NCBI GenBank assembly: GCA_021800315.1
Contig: JAJYZD010000026.1
Coordinates: 1-22,024, forward strand
DNA length: 22,024 nt
Direction: 5' to 3'
Source of the DNA: Bacillota bacterium
Lineage (GTDB): Bacteria; Bacillota; Desulfotomaculia; Desulfotomaculales; JAJYZD01
Positions 15,383 to 22,024 of this stretch are shown piece by piece. Under the pieces are notes generated by a model. The model made no database searches. It was given only the letters and a program-made list of their open reading frames with translations, and was not told where the DNA came from. The translations under genes were made by a program, and so were the position numbers. How positions within the stretch are numbered: position 1 is the stretch's first letter; each line of letters starts with the position of its first letter.

Positions 15383-16111
15383 TTGTTTGTCTCGAATATT
15401 GATGATATTGTCATAACAGATTCGTCTGATTTTATAATAGGCGATCTGTTTCATATAATTTTGGATTTTCTGTGGATGATTGAAAGCGACAGCAATGTAT
15501 TAGAGGCAATATTATATGGATCCTCCGTTTATAGGCCAGAGACTGCAAGAGATATTGATATAGGAATAGTTGTAAGAAATGAAGAAGTATTCAATAGAAA
15601 GTATCGTCAAAAGATACACCCTGCTATTTCTTATGTCATACATGAAATTCCACTGGATCTATATAAAGAAAGATGTTTGAGTTATAAGACCACTGGAATT
15701 CTTCTTAAGGACAGTGGCATTTTGAAAGAGTATTGCAAAAGGATTGATGGAATTATGGAGCTAGAGTTATTTTTGACCGAGATGGAACTTACTGAAGACT
15801 ATTTGAATATGGCCCTAAATGGTAATAAAAATGAAATTTACAAGAGAAAAACTATTGCCACGGCTTTTAATAACTTACATCATGCAGCCATGACTGTCAT
15901 TCAGATTGAAGGCCATACTTCTACGAAACAATGGGGTATGTTGAAGAGCTACTTAACCAGGAAACAGCATTTGGAATTTGACAATATAGTTGACGCATGT
16001 CACAAAAAGAATGGTTATTATAAGGATAATCTAGATAGAGATTATGTTCTAGGCCTGTTCCATGAATGGAAAGACAGGGTTGCGGAATTTAAGAACGATG
16101 TTCTTGGTTAG
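15383..16111 (+). CDS. MNT nucleotidyltransferase-HEPN fusion-like protein
   Basis: A 242-residue protein. The N-terminal half has the minimal nucleotidyltransferase signature AILYGSSVYRPETARDIDIGIVV (about 42-64): Gly-Ser followed by Asp-x-Asp for Mg2+. The C-terminal half (about 120-235) is all-helical, with LFLTEMELTEDYLNMAL and KRKTIATAFNNLHHAAMTVIQIEG resembling a HEPN domain. No canonical Rx4-6H RNase motif is visible. MNT and HEPN proteins usually form two-gene toxin-antitoxin pairs. A single-chain version resembles kanamycin-nucleotidyltransferase-like enzymes, so an aminoglycoside-modifying or AMP-transfer role is equally possible. The TTG 15383 start has AAAAGGGATGG upstream. The gene is visibly A+T-rich with many AT-ending codons, unlike the flanking G+C-rich DNA, which suggests recent acquisition. 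No partner gene is adjacent. Confidence 0.7.
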   Translation: MFVSNIDDIVITDSSDFIIGDLFHIILDFLWMIESDSNVLEAILYGSSVYRPETARDIDIGIVVRNEEVFNRKYRQKIHPAISYVIHEIPLDLYKERCLSYKTTGILLKDSGILKEYCKRIDGIMELELFLTEMELTEDYLNMALNGNKNEIYKRKTIATAFNNLHHAAMTVIQIEGHTSTKQWGMLKSYLTRKQHLEFDNIVDACHKKNGYYKDNLDRDYVLGLFHEWKDRVAEFKNDVLG

Positions 16112-16139
16112 GAGATGAAAGGCGGCGGCAAAAAAGCGA

Positions 16140-16612
16140 CTGGCGGAGTCCGCTCCGGGCTGGGAGGCCAAGGGGCAGGCCGGACAGGGCGAAACCAGCC
16201 GCCCTCTCCATGTACCAGGTCTGGATGGTGTGGGGAGTGGTGCCTACGGCCAGGTGGCTCAACTGGAAGGTGGTCAGGGCGGCTCTGAAGATGCCCCGGT
16301 CACGCAGAGCGGAACCGCTCCGATACGGTCGAATAGGCGGCCAGACAGGGGCTTATCCCGGGCGGGAATCCGGGGCTACACCATCGTCCCCAGGTAGCCG
16401 GTCGCGGGGATGGCGGCCCCGGTCGTCAGGAGGTAGGCGGTGGTAACCCACTGGATGGAGTTTACCCCCGCGCCGAAAGCCGTCATCAGCCTGGGCAGGG
16501 CGACGTTGACGATACTGGTGTCCATGAAGGCCATGATTACCCCGCCGGTGATGACCAGGAACTGCAGCCAGGGCATGGGGGCGCGGGGCTTCTGCGGTAC
16601 GGTTTCGTTCAA
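16140..16612 (-). pseudogene. Remnant of EmrB/QacA-type (DHA2) MFS drug transporter
   Basis: The minus strand from 16612 encodes a typical DHA2 N-terminus, with FLVITGGVIMAFMDTSIVNVALP (TM1), SIQWVTTAYLLTTGAAIP (TM2) and GYLGTM, and then stops at 16376-16378. After that stop the same frame reads KPLSGRLFDRIGAVPLCVTG (about 16290-16360), which resembles the motif-A repeat in the middle of such transporters. A shifted frame gives RGIFRAALTTFQLSHLAVGTTPHTIQTWYM (about 16210-16290), similar to the periplasmic loop near the C-terminus. The order is correct but several hundred residues are missing, so this is a collapsed gene with internal deletions, a nonsense codon and a frameshift. A full-length family member has about 480-520 residues. 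Confidence 0.7.
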
Positions 16613-16830
16613 GTTCCTGCCTCCTCGCCAAGAGTTGTCTTCATCGTTTTTTTGCCCCGGCCGGCCTGGCCGTCTGCCCCGTTTTCCTCATCCAAGGCAC
16701 CACGCCGGTCCAGGCGCACCTCCCCCGCTGTCGCTCAACGGGTACACGGCGCCTGACAATAGTCGCTAATCAACCCGGTAAGTACCACTGAATACCCTAT
16801 GCCCGATAGCTTTCTGTAAATGACAACGTA

Positions 16831-16839
16831 TGTTATAAT
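16831..16839 (+). promoter_or_regulatory. Extended -10 promoter upstream of glycosyltransferase
   Basis: TGT followed by TATAAT (16834-16839) forms an extended -10 element; the -35 position 17 bp upstream (TTTCTG) is poor. It would start a transcript near 16846 with a leader of about 220 nt before the GTG at 17065. Confidence 0.5.
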
Positions 16840-16845
16840 ATATCG

Positions 16846-17064
16846 GGATTCAGCTATAGATCTCGTCGCGGATAACAATACCGCCGGTTGTAGCCAAACA
16901 CAGAGGAAATCTTCAATCCCAGGTATCCCAGGTAAAAATGCACAGTCTCACAGGTGGTAGGGCATTCACTTGTCTGGGTAATACAGGAGGAGGGCAGTAC
17001 TTTTTGTAGGATCGCGGGATGCAGCGGGTATTGATCTAGACATTTCAGTCAACGATGTGATAAA
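16846..17064 (+). other. Long 5' leader of unknown content
   Basis: 219 nt between the predicted promoter and the glycosyltransferase start. It contains a strong AGGAGGAGGG (16985-16994) that is not followed by a usable start codon. No known riboswitch was recognised. The stretch 16613-16830 also holds no supportable gene. Confidence 0.3.
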
Positions 17065-18408
17065 GTGGCAAATAATCCTCTGGTATCTCCCGGCTTTCCA
17101 TCAGTTCCCCCTAAACGCCGATTTTACGTTCCCGTTGTCTACAAATTCATACTAACCAATTCTATTTCCATATTATGGCTGACGGTGTCCTTCTTCGTAA
17201 GCCTGCCCTGGATCAGGGGACTGTCCCGAATCATTGGCCCGTATACCGCATGGCCGGCTGTAGTTTTCATCGCCCTGTTCCCCGGCTACCTGAGCATGTT
17301 TTTGCTGTTCAGCCTGCTTCTGGACAGACCGCCGCAGCTCAACCTGGACCTTGATCCTCCCCCGGTATCCTTGATCATGGCTACCTATAACGAACAAAAG
17401 AGGATAGAGGAAACCCTGCGCTCACTCCGTCACCAGAATTACCGCGGTCTATTGGAAATAATCATGATCGACGATGGTTCCACCGATGAAACCAGGGATA
17501 TTGTTTCCCGTTCAGGCATTCCGGATCTCAGGCTGATCCGGGCTGAACACGCCGGAAAAGCGGCGGCCCTTAACCGGGGGCTCAGAGAAGCCTCCTGTGA
17601 TTACACCATCTCGATTGATGCCGATACGTTTCTCCATCCGGAGGCCGTTACCCGAATCATGGGCCGGGTGCTCAGTGATCCGCCTCAAACCGCGGCTGTC
17701 GCCGGCTGCGTCCTGGCTAAGAATTCGCGTCAATCCCTGATGACCAGGCTACAGGAATGGGACTATTTTTTGGCCATAGCCTCGGTCAAGCGCCAGCAGG
17801 CTTTATATCAGGGCACCCTGGTGGCACAGGGCGCCTTCAGCGTCTATAAAACCAGGGTGCTGAAGGAAATGAACGGATGGCCCGCCTGTATCGGCGAGGA
17901 TATCGTCCTTACTTGGGCCATGATCAAGGCCGGCTATCGGATTGGTTTCTAATCAACCGCGATAGGCTTTACGGAGGTACCTGTGACATACAGGCGTTTT
18001 GCCCGACAACGCCGGCGTTGGTCAAGGGGCATGATCGAGGGATTGAAGCTTCACCGCCAGTTACTGTATAGGAATCTGTCGCCGGTCAGCTTTCTTATCG
18101 CCCAAGACCTGGTTTTTCCGATGATCGATTTTGCCTTTACCTTTTTCTATATTCCGGGCATCGTACTGGCGTTGACCGGGCGCTTTTGGCTGGCGGGGCC
18201 GATGACCCTGGCGGTATTACCGGTTACCTTGTTGATCAGTTATATAATGTACAAACATCAGCGGAGGGTTTTCGCCGAATTGGGGCTGGTAATCCGGAAG
18301 AATTCCCTGGGATTTGTTCTTTACACCATCTGCTACCAGGTATTGATGTCACCGGTGTGCGTCTGGGGCTATGTCGAGGAACTCGTCGGGGGAGCCAAGC
18401 GGTGGTAA
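17065..18408 (+). pseudogene. PgaC-like family 2 glycosyltransferase interrupted by in-frame TAA
   Basis: One continuous frame of 448 codons is broken by TAA at codon 296 (17950-17952). The first part has two N-terminal membrane segments, then the GT2 domain: VSLIMATYNEQKRIEETL, IMIDDGSTDETRDIV, AGKAAALNRGL, ISIDADTF (the DxD motif) and IGEDIVLTWAMIKAGYRIGF (the ED acceptor region). After the stop the frame resumes without any gap: TAIGFTEVPVTYRRFARQRRRWSRGMIEGL contains the essential QxxRW motif (RQRRRW). Two or three membrane segments follow, as in poly-beta-1,6-GlcNAc synthase PgaC/IcaA. The stop corresponds to a single substitution, such as GAA to TAA. Unless suppressed, the product lacks QxxRW and should be inactive; the second part could start at GTG 17983. 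The GTG 17065 start has a weak ribosome-binding site. Its 3' end converges on dltB with a 20-bp gap. Confidence 0.82.
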
Positions 18409-18428
18409 CGCCAAACTCCGGCAGCGAC

Positions 18429-19649
18429 TCAGAACTTGTAGGCATTCGGCACTCCCGCCGTCAAACGCCCCGAGAAGATCAGGAAACCGAACATGACCAG
18501 ATGGGCCGTAACCAAAATCGCCAGGCCGTCCCGGAAGTTACCCTTGCCCCGGCAGACGTAGTCCCGGCCTTGCGCGTCCTTCGGCTTCCTGTTCTTGCGT
18601 TCGAGGAAGTCGTAGCCGGACATGAGGACGCCATGGTAGGTGCCGTAAAGTATGTATTGGGTCTGAATGCCGTGCCAAATACCCATAAGTAAAAAGGTCA
18701 GGAAGTAGGCGACGTATGATGCGGTATAACGGCTCTTGAACCGCTTCTTCTTGCCCGAAGCCAGCACAAACCGCATATATACGAAATCGCGCAACCAGAA
18801 AGAAAGGCTCATGAACCAACGGTTCCAAAAGTCTTTGATGTTGGTAGCCAGAAAAGGCCGGTTGAAGTTCTCGGGGCTTTTTATACCAAGGAAGTAGCTT
18901 ACTCCCACCGCGAAGGCGGTATAGCCCGCGAAATCAAAGAACAAATAGGCGCTGTAGGCGTACATGTACTTGACCGTGGCCGTGAAACCGTGGGTTTGGG
19001 TGAGCGGGGCCAGCCAGTACCGGTTGACCAGGTAGGCCAGGATGAATTTGTACAGGAAACCGGTGAACACATGCTCCACGCCGTCGGCCAGGCCGGCGGC
19101 GTACTCCCCGGTGGAAAGGGGTTTTCCCAGATCATCGAGAAAACGGCGGTAACGGTCGATCGGACCAGAGGAGAACGTGGGAAAAAAGAGGACGAAGCAG
19201 AAAAAGTCCAGGAAGTTGACCTGTTTGATCAGGCCGTCCCTGGTCTCCAGGATCATGCCGACGGTTCGAAAGGTCAGGTAGGATATGCCCAGAAAACCGA
19301 TGGGCGTGTTCAAGAGTGTCTGGAGGTGGAAAAGCGGGTTCAGTTTCACCGCGATGAGCGGCAGGATCGCGGCGAATACCACGGCGTAATAGATCCGGTT
19401 GTCGTCCTTACCGGCCGAGAGGTGGTAGGTCAGGTAGCCCCGGACCAGGTGCCATTGGAAGAGAAAGAAGGCGGCGATTTCGACCAGGGTGGCCGTAGGA
19501 CCGGCGGTCAAATAGATGATGCCGGCCGTCGACAGCAGGATCAGGTACCGGCGCAAGCGGCCGGAGTACCCCGTCAACCCAAGGATGATCGCGGGAAGCA
19601 CCGGAAGAAGAAGCCAGAGAAAAAATACCGGAGTCTCGTAAGGCGTCAT
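18429..19649 (-). CDS. dltB: D-alanyl transfer membrane protein DltB (MBOAT)
   Basis: A 406-residue multi-spanning MBOAT-family acyltransferase that passes D-alanine from its carrier across the membrane toward (lipo)teichoic acid. Family features include about ten hydrophobic segments, FPTFSSGPIDRYRRF (about 157-170), YLFFDFAGYTAFAVGVSYFLGI (about 235-256), NIKDFWNRWFMSLSFWLRDFVYMR (about 270-293) and LMGIWHG (about 321-327), with His326 as the catalytic MBOAT histidine. The full length matches DltB. ATG 19649 overlaps the TGA of dltA and has GGAGGAATCCCG upstream. The gene ends 20 bp from the convergent glycosyltransferase; dltC and dltD, normally next, are absent. An alginate-O-acetylase-like AlgI role is less likely given dltA and dltX beside it. 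Confidence 0.92.
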   Translation of the reverse strand: MTPYETPVFFLWLLLPVLPAIILGLTGYSGRLRRYLILLSTAGIIYLTAGPTATLVEIAAFFLFQWHLVRGYLTYHLSAGKDDNRIYYAVVFAAILPLIAVKLNPLFHLQTLLNTPIGFLGISYLTFRTVGMILETRDGLIKQVNFLDFFCFVLFFPTFSSGPIDRYRRFLDDLGKPLSTGEYAAGLADGVEHVFTGFLYKFILAYLVNRYWLAPLTQTHGFTATVKYMYAYSAYLFFDFAGYTAFAVGVSYFLGIKSPENFNRPFLATNIKDFWNRWFMSLSFWLRDFVYMRFVLASGKKKRFKSRYTASYVAYFLTFLLMGIWHGIQTQYILYGTYHGVLMSGYDFLERKNRKPKDAQGRDYVCRGKGNFRDGLAILVTAHLVMFGFLIFSGRLTAGVPNAYKF

Positions 19650-21214
19650 CGGGATTCCTCCAACAGCCGGCGCCGGTCGACTTTGCCGTTCGGCGTCATG
19701 GGCAGGCGTTCCAAAAAAGCGAAACTCCGGGGGATCATGTAGCCGGGCAGCTTTTCCAGCAGGCTGTTTCTCAGTTTTAGCCGGGCCTCGAACTGGTTGT
19801 CCACCGGCCCGGGGGTGGTCACGAAAGCCTTCAGGTAAGCGACCCGCCCGTTTTGCTCCACCCCCAGGACCACGGCGTTCCCGACCCAGTCGACCCGGCG
19901 CAGGTGCTCTTCGATGTCGCCCGGCTCGATGCGGTAGCCGTGCAGTTTGAGCTGAAAATCGAACCGTCCCTGGAAGAACAGGAGACCGTCCCGCCAGAAA
20001 CCGGCATCGCCGGTACGGTAGGCGGGCCAGGTCCGGCCGCCGTCCGCCCAGGCGAAGAAAGACTTCCGGGTTTGACCGGGGTTGTTGAGGTAACCGGCGC
20101 TGACGCTGGGACCGGCGATGACGATTTCACCCGGCTCTCCCTCCGGAAGCGGCTCCGGGGGGCCGGGAGGAGTTCCGTCCGCCATGAGCCGGTTCAATTC
20201 CTCCGGCCGGCAAACGAGCACGCGGCAATCCGGTTTGGGCCGGCCGACCGGCAGGGGGTTGTAGTCGTTCAGGACGGCCGCGGTCACGGTCAGGCTGGTG
20301 ACGGCGACGCACGCTTCGGTCGGGCCGTACATATTTTCCACCCGGGCCCCCGGAAAGCGGCTCTTAAGCCTGGCCGCGGTGTCGTGGGCCAAAACCTCGC
20401 CGCAAAAGAGAAAGTACTTCAGGTCCGGCAGCAGTCCGGAATTGAAACCGGGGTCCGCCAGGCACATTGCGGCGAAGGAAGGAGTCGAGACCCAGAAGGT
20501 GACCCGGGACTCGCCGAGGGAATCGAAAAGTGCCGCGGGGCTGGCGGCCTGGTCCCGGTCGACGCTCCACAAGGTGCCGCCGCTTACCAGGGACATGTAC
20601 AGGTCCATGACCGAAAGGTCAAAGGAGAAGGGAGCCTGGTTGAGAAAGACCTCGGCGGCCTCCAGGGGCCGGTAGAGGCCGCCCACCCAGTCGAGAAAAC
20701 TCTCCAGGGAGCGCCGGGTGATCTGGACCCCCTTGGGTACGCCGGTGGAGCCCGAAGTGTAGATAATGTAGCAGACGTCCTCCGGCCGGAGTGCCCAGGC
20801 CGCGGGGGGAACCTGTCCCAGGTGGGCGGCGTAGCACGGAGACGCCGGGGCGAGGCTCCCCTGAAGGGTCGTCTTACCCAAAGCCTCCGGTAGGGGCGCG
20901 GCGGTGAGCACTATGCGGGCCCCGGAGGAATCGATGATTTGCCGCAGGCGGCCCGCGGGCACGGACCCATCGACCGGGACGTAGGGGAGGCCGGCCTTGC
21001 CGCAGGCCAAAAAGGCCGCGAGCATCCCGGCCTGCTTGTGCCCGTAGACGACGACCGGGGTCCGCCCGATCCCGCGGGACTGCTCCTCGATCCAGAGGCA
21101 CAGGGCGTCGGAATGGGTTTTCAAAGTTTCATAGGTGGTTGCCGAGTCCCGGTGACGGTGGGCGATCCGGTGTGGACAGCGCTGTGACCAGGCATCGATT
21201 TTTTCGATAAACAC
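19646..21214 (-). CDS. dltA: D-alanine--D-alanyl carrier protein ligase DltA
   Basis: A 522-residue adenylate-forming enzyme that activates D-alanine with ATP and loads it on the DltC phosphopantetheine arm. Adenylation motifs are in order: YTSGSTGVPKG (A3, 152-162), FSFDLSVMDLYMSLVSGG (A4 region), FWVSTPSFAAMCL, MYGPTEACVAVTS (A5), YRTGDAG (A7), LKLHGYRIEPGDIEEHL (A8) and NGKVDRRRL (A10, with the catalytic Lys). The FWVSTPSF stretch and length favour DltA over a general NRPS domain; no carrier domain is fused. GTG 21214 has GGGAGG upstream. It overlaps dltB by 4 nt and lies 19 nt after dltX. Confidence 0.92.
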   Translation of the reverse strand: MFIEKIDAWSQRCPHRIAHRHRDSATTYETLKTHSDALCLWIEEQSRGIGRTPVVVYGHKQAGMLAAFLACGKAGLPYVPVDGSVPAGRLRQIIDSSGARIVLTAAPLPEALGKTTLQGSLAPASPCYAAHLGQVPPAAWALRPEDVCYIIYTSGSTGVPKGVQITRRSLESFLDWVGGLYRPLEAAEVFLNQAPFSFDLSVMDLYMSLVSGGTLWSVDRDQAASPAALFDSLGESRVTFWVSTPSFAAMCLADPGFNSGLLPDLKYFLFCGEVLAHDTAARLKSRFPGARVENMYGPTEACVAVTSLTVTAAVLNDYNPLPVGRPKPDCRVLVCRPEELNRLMADGTPPGPPEPLPEGEPGEIVIAGPSVSAGYLNNPGQTRKSFFAWADGGRTWPAYRTGDAGFWRDGLLFFQGRFDFQLKLHGYRIEPGDIEEHLRRVDWVGNAVVLGVEQNGRVAYLKAFVTTPGPVDNQFEARLKLRNSLLEKLPGYMIPRSFAFLERLPMTPNGKVDRRRLLEESR

Positions 21215-21233
21215 GACGTGACCTCCCGTCTGA

Positions 21234-21395
21234 TCAGAATTGATCGTAAATGAACGGTGCGGGAGTGTGCTGCTTTTGCACCAGGTAGATATAGAACAGG
21301 GCCATTATGATGGCGTAGTAGTACAGTACCCTGACGACCACCCGCGCGGGTCCGTAATACTTGCTCGCGGTGAGGTAACTCAGCCATAATTTCAA
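21234..21395 (-). CDS. dltX: DltX small membrane protein
   Basis: A 53-residue protein. It has a single hydrophobic helix (VRVLYYYAIIMALFYIYLV, about 21-39) preceded by basic residues, and ends with FIYDQF. A terminal FIY-(N/D)-x-F motif after one TM helix is the signature of DltX, the small protein encoded first in most dlt operons and needed for D-alanylation. It starts at TTG 21395 behind GGGGGATGGATG. It ends 19 nt before dltA, completing the usual dltX-dltA-dltB order. Confidence 0.85.
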   Translation of the reverse strand: MKLWLSYLTASKYYGPARVVVRVLYYYAIIMALFYIYLVQKQHTPAPFIYDQF

Positions 21396-21433
21396 TGTTC
21401 ATCCATCCCCCTTTCGAAAAAATGAAAACTATG

Positions 21434-21928
21434 CTATTGCCTCTTCCAGGCGTGCGTATCCAGGTTAAACGTCCCTTTCAGGCCGGAGGAGGCGGTGAAA
21501 CTTACGATATCGCCCCGAACATTCGTTATGCTCACGGAGCCCCAAAGCCCGGGCGTCTTCCAAACGCCCCGGCCGGAAGCGCCGTTGCCTGCGAACGTCC
21601 CGATAAATCCCTGCGGCGGATTGTTCTTCGGCGACCCGGAAAAAGCGTAGGCCGGGTCCCATACGTGCCGCCAGAGGTCCGGTTGGTCGCCGACCCGCCA
21701 CACCGTCGCGATCGTGTAGGGCTGGCGGGACAGCCACGCCGGGGGCGAAACCCGCCCGGCCTTGAGCCCGGGATCGGGAGGCAGCGCCGGGACGGCGGGT
21801 CCTTGGGCGATAAAGTCGGGCCGATGGTCGTGCAGAACCAGGGTGCCGTGGTAGTAGTCATCCAGGATCCGGTCGATGGGTACCCAGGCCCGGCCGGAGG
21901 GGTTCGTAGCAGCAAGTGTATTTGTCAA
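21434..21928 (-). CDS. Unrecognised protein, probably 5'-truncated
   Basis: An open frame of 164 residues I do not recognise. It begins at TTG 21928 immediately after an in-frame TGA and without a ribosome-binding site, so the true N-terminus is probably lost. The middle contains VWRVGDQPDLWRHVWDPAYAF, and the end GLWGSVSITNVRGDIVSFTASSGLKGTFNLDTHAW is Gly/Ser/Thr-rich and beta-like, as in extracellular domains. No membrane helix or signal peptide remains. It reads in the same direction as dltX and stops 38 nt before it, so it may once have shared its transcript. The disruption coincides with the start of the probable IS607-like element at the window edge. Confidence 0.45.
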   Translation of the reverse strand: MTNTLAATNPSGRAWVPIDRILDDYYHGTLVLHDHRPDFIAQGPAVPALPPDPGLKAGRVSPPAWLSRQPYTIATVWRVGDQPDLWRHVWDPAYAFSGSPKNNPPQGFIGTFAGNGASGRGVWKTPGLWGSVSITNVRGDIVSFTASSGLKGTFNLDTHAWKRQ

Positions 21929-21947
21929 TCAGTAATATGTGTAGGTA

Positions 21948-21976
21948 TTGACCGGTGGCCTATTTTCCGATATAAT
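21948..21976 (+). promoter_or_regulatory. Near-consensus sigma-A promoter
   Basis: TTGACC (21948-21953), a 17-bp spacer and TATAAT (21971-21976). Transcription would begin near 21983, only about 2 nt before the ATG at 21985. Confidence 0.75.
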
Positions 21977-21984
21977 TGACCATC

Positions 21985-22024
21985 ATGGAAAAGATGTTCA
22001 GCGCAGGAGAGGCAGCCAGGCGGC
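21985..22024 (+). CDS. Start of IS607-like serine recombinase (partial)
   Basis: Only 13 residues (MEKMFSAGEAARR) precede the window edge. The FSAGEAARR start resembles the MerR-like helix-turn-helix at the N-terminus of IS607-family TnpA serine recombinases (typically followed by LGVS...LRRW). A MerR-type regulator is the main alternative. It has no ribosome-binding site for ATG 21985 or for ATG 21994. The promoter directly in front suggests a leaderless message. Confidence 0.45.
   Translation, partial: MEKMFSAGEAARR

Noticed and set aside
16926..17010. A 23-codon frame starting ATG in the glycosyltransferase leader
   Set aside because: No ribosome-binding site precedes the ATG and the peptide has no recognisable feature; likely chance.
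18990..20893. Long + strand open frames opposite dltB and dltA
   Set aside because: Rich in Gly/Gln/Arg/Val without domains; the minus strand encodes the full DltA and DltB motif sets.
1..22024. CRISPR arrays, tRNA or rRNA genes, prophage modules
   Set aside because: No regularly spaced direct repeats, no tRNA cloverleaf with a T-loop consensus, no rRNA core sequence and no phage structural genes were found on either strand.

Overview
The window reads as a chromosomal segment of a G+C-rich Gram-positive Clostridia-type anaerobe, most like Peptococcaceae or Moorella relatives. This is inferred from gene content, not from a database search. Supporting features are an NfnAB-type electron-bifurcating transhydrogenase, folD plus a separate fchA cyclohydrolase, the non-mevalonate isoprenoid genes, a dlt cell-wall D-alanylation cluster, and an OLE RNA with its oapA partner gene. 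OLE RNA is known mainly from anaerobic and extremophilic Firmicutes.

Left part (1-3686). The window opens in the end of an IS21-like element that has cut off the 5' half of a fumarate-reductase-type flavoprotein gene; that gene also looks frameshifted near its 3' end. Next come a sugar-porter-like MFS transporter, two strong hairpins, and a Cys-rich DUF326/four-helix copper-binding protein whose ribosome-binding region contains a run of nine G.

Central housekeeping block (3687-14965, all + strand, tightly packed). The order is nfnA-nfnB-xseA-folD-fchA-xseB-ispA-[promoter and OLE RNA]-oapA-dxs-tlyA-nadK. NfnAB interconverts NADH/ferredoxin and NADPH. FolD and FchA handle methylene-, methenyl- and formyl-tetrahydrofolate. 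XseA and XseB form exonuclease VII. Dxs and IspA are the first and a late step of polyprenyl synthesis. TlyA is an rRNA methyltransferase and NadK makes NADP. The roughly 640-nt gene-free interval between ispA and oapA is best explained as the large structured OLE RNA. It starts behind a near-consensus sigma-A promoter and is followed by the gene for its membrane partner OapA. This RNA-protein system is the most notable feature of the window.

Right part (14966-22024) is an accessory and decaying region. It holds an A+T-rich MNT nucleotidyltransferase-HEPN gene, a multiply deleted EmrB/QacA-type transporter remnant, and a PgaC-like family-2 glycosyltransferase split by one in-frame TAA. On the minus strand lies a dltX-dltA-dltB cluster; dltC and dltD are not there. 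Upstream of dltX is an unrecognised ORF that seems to have lost its 5' end. The window ends inside a new + strand gene starting like an IS607-family serine recombinase, driven by a near-perfect promoter that would give an almost leaderless transcript.
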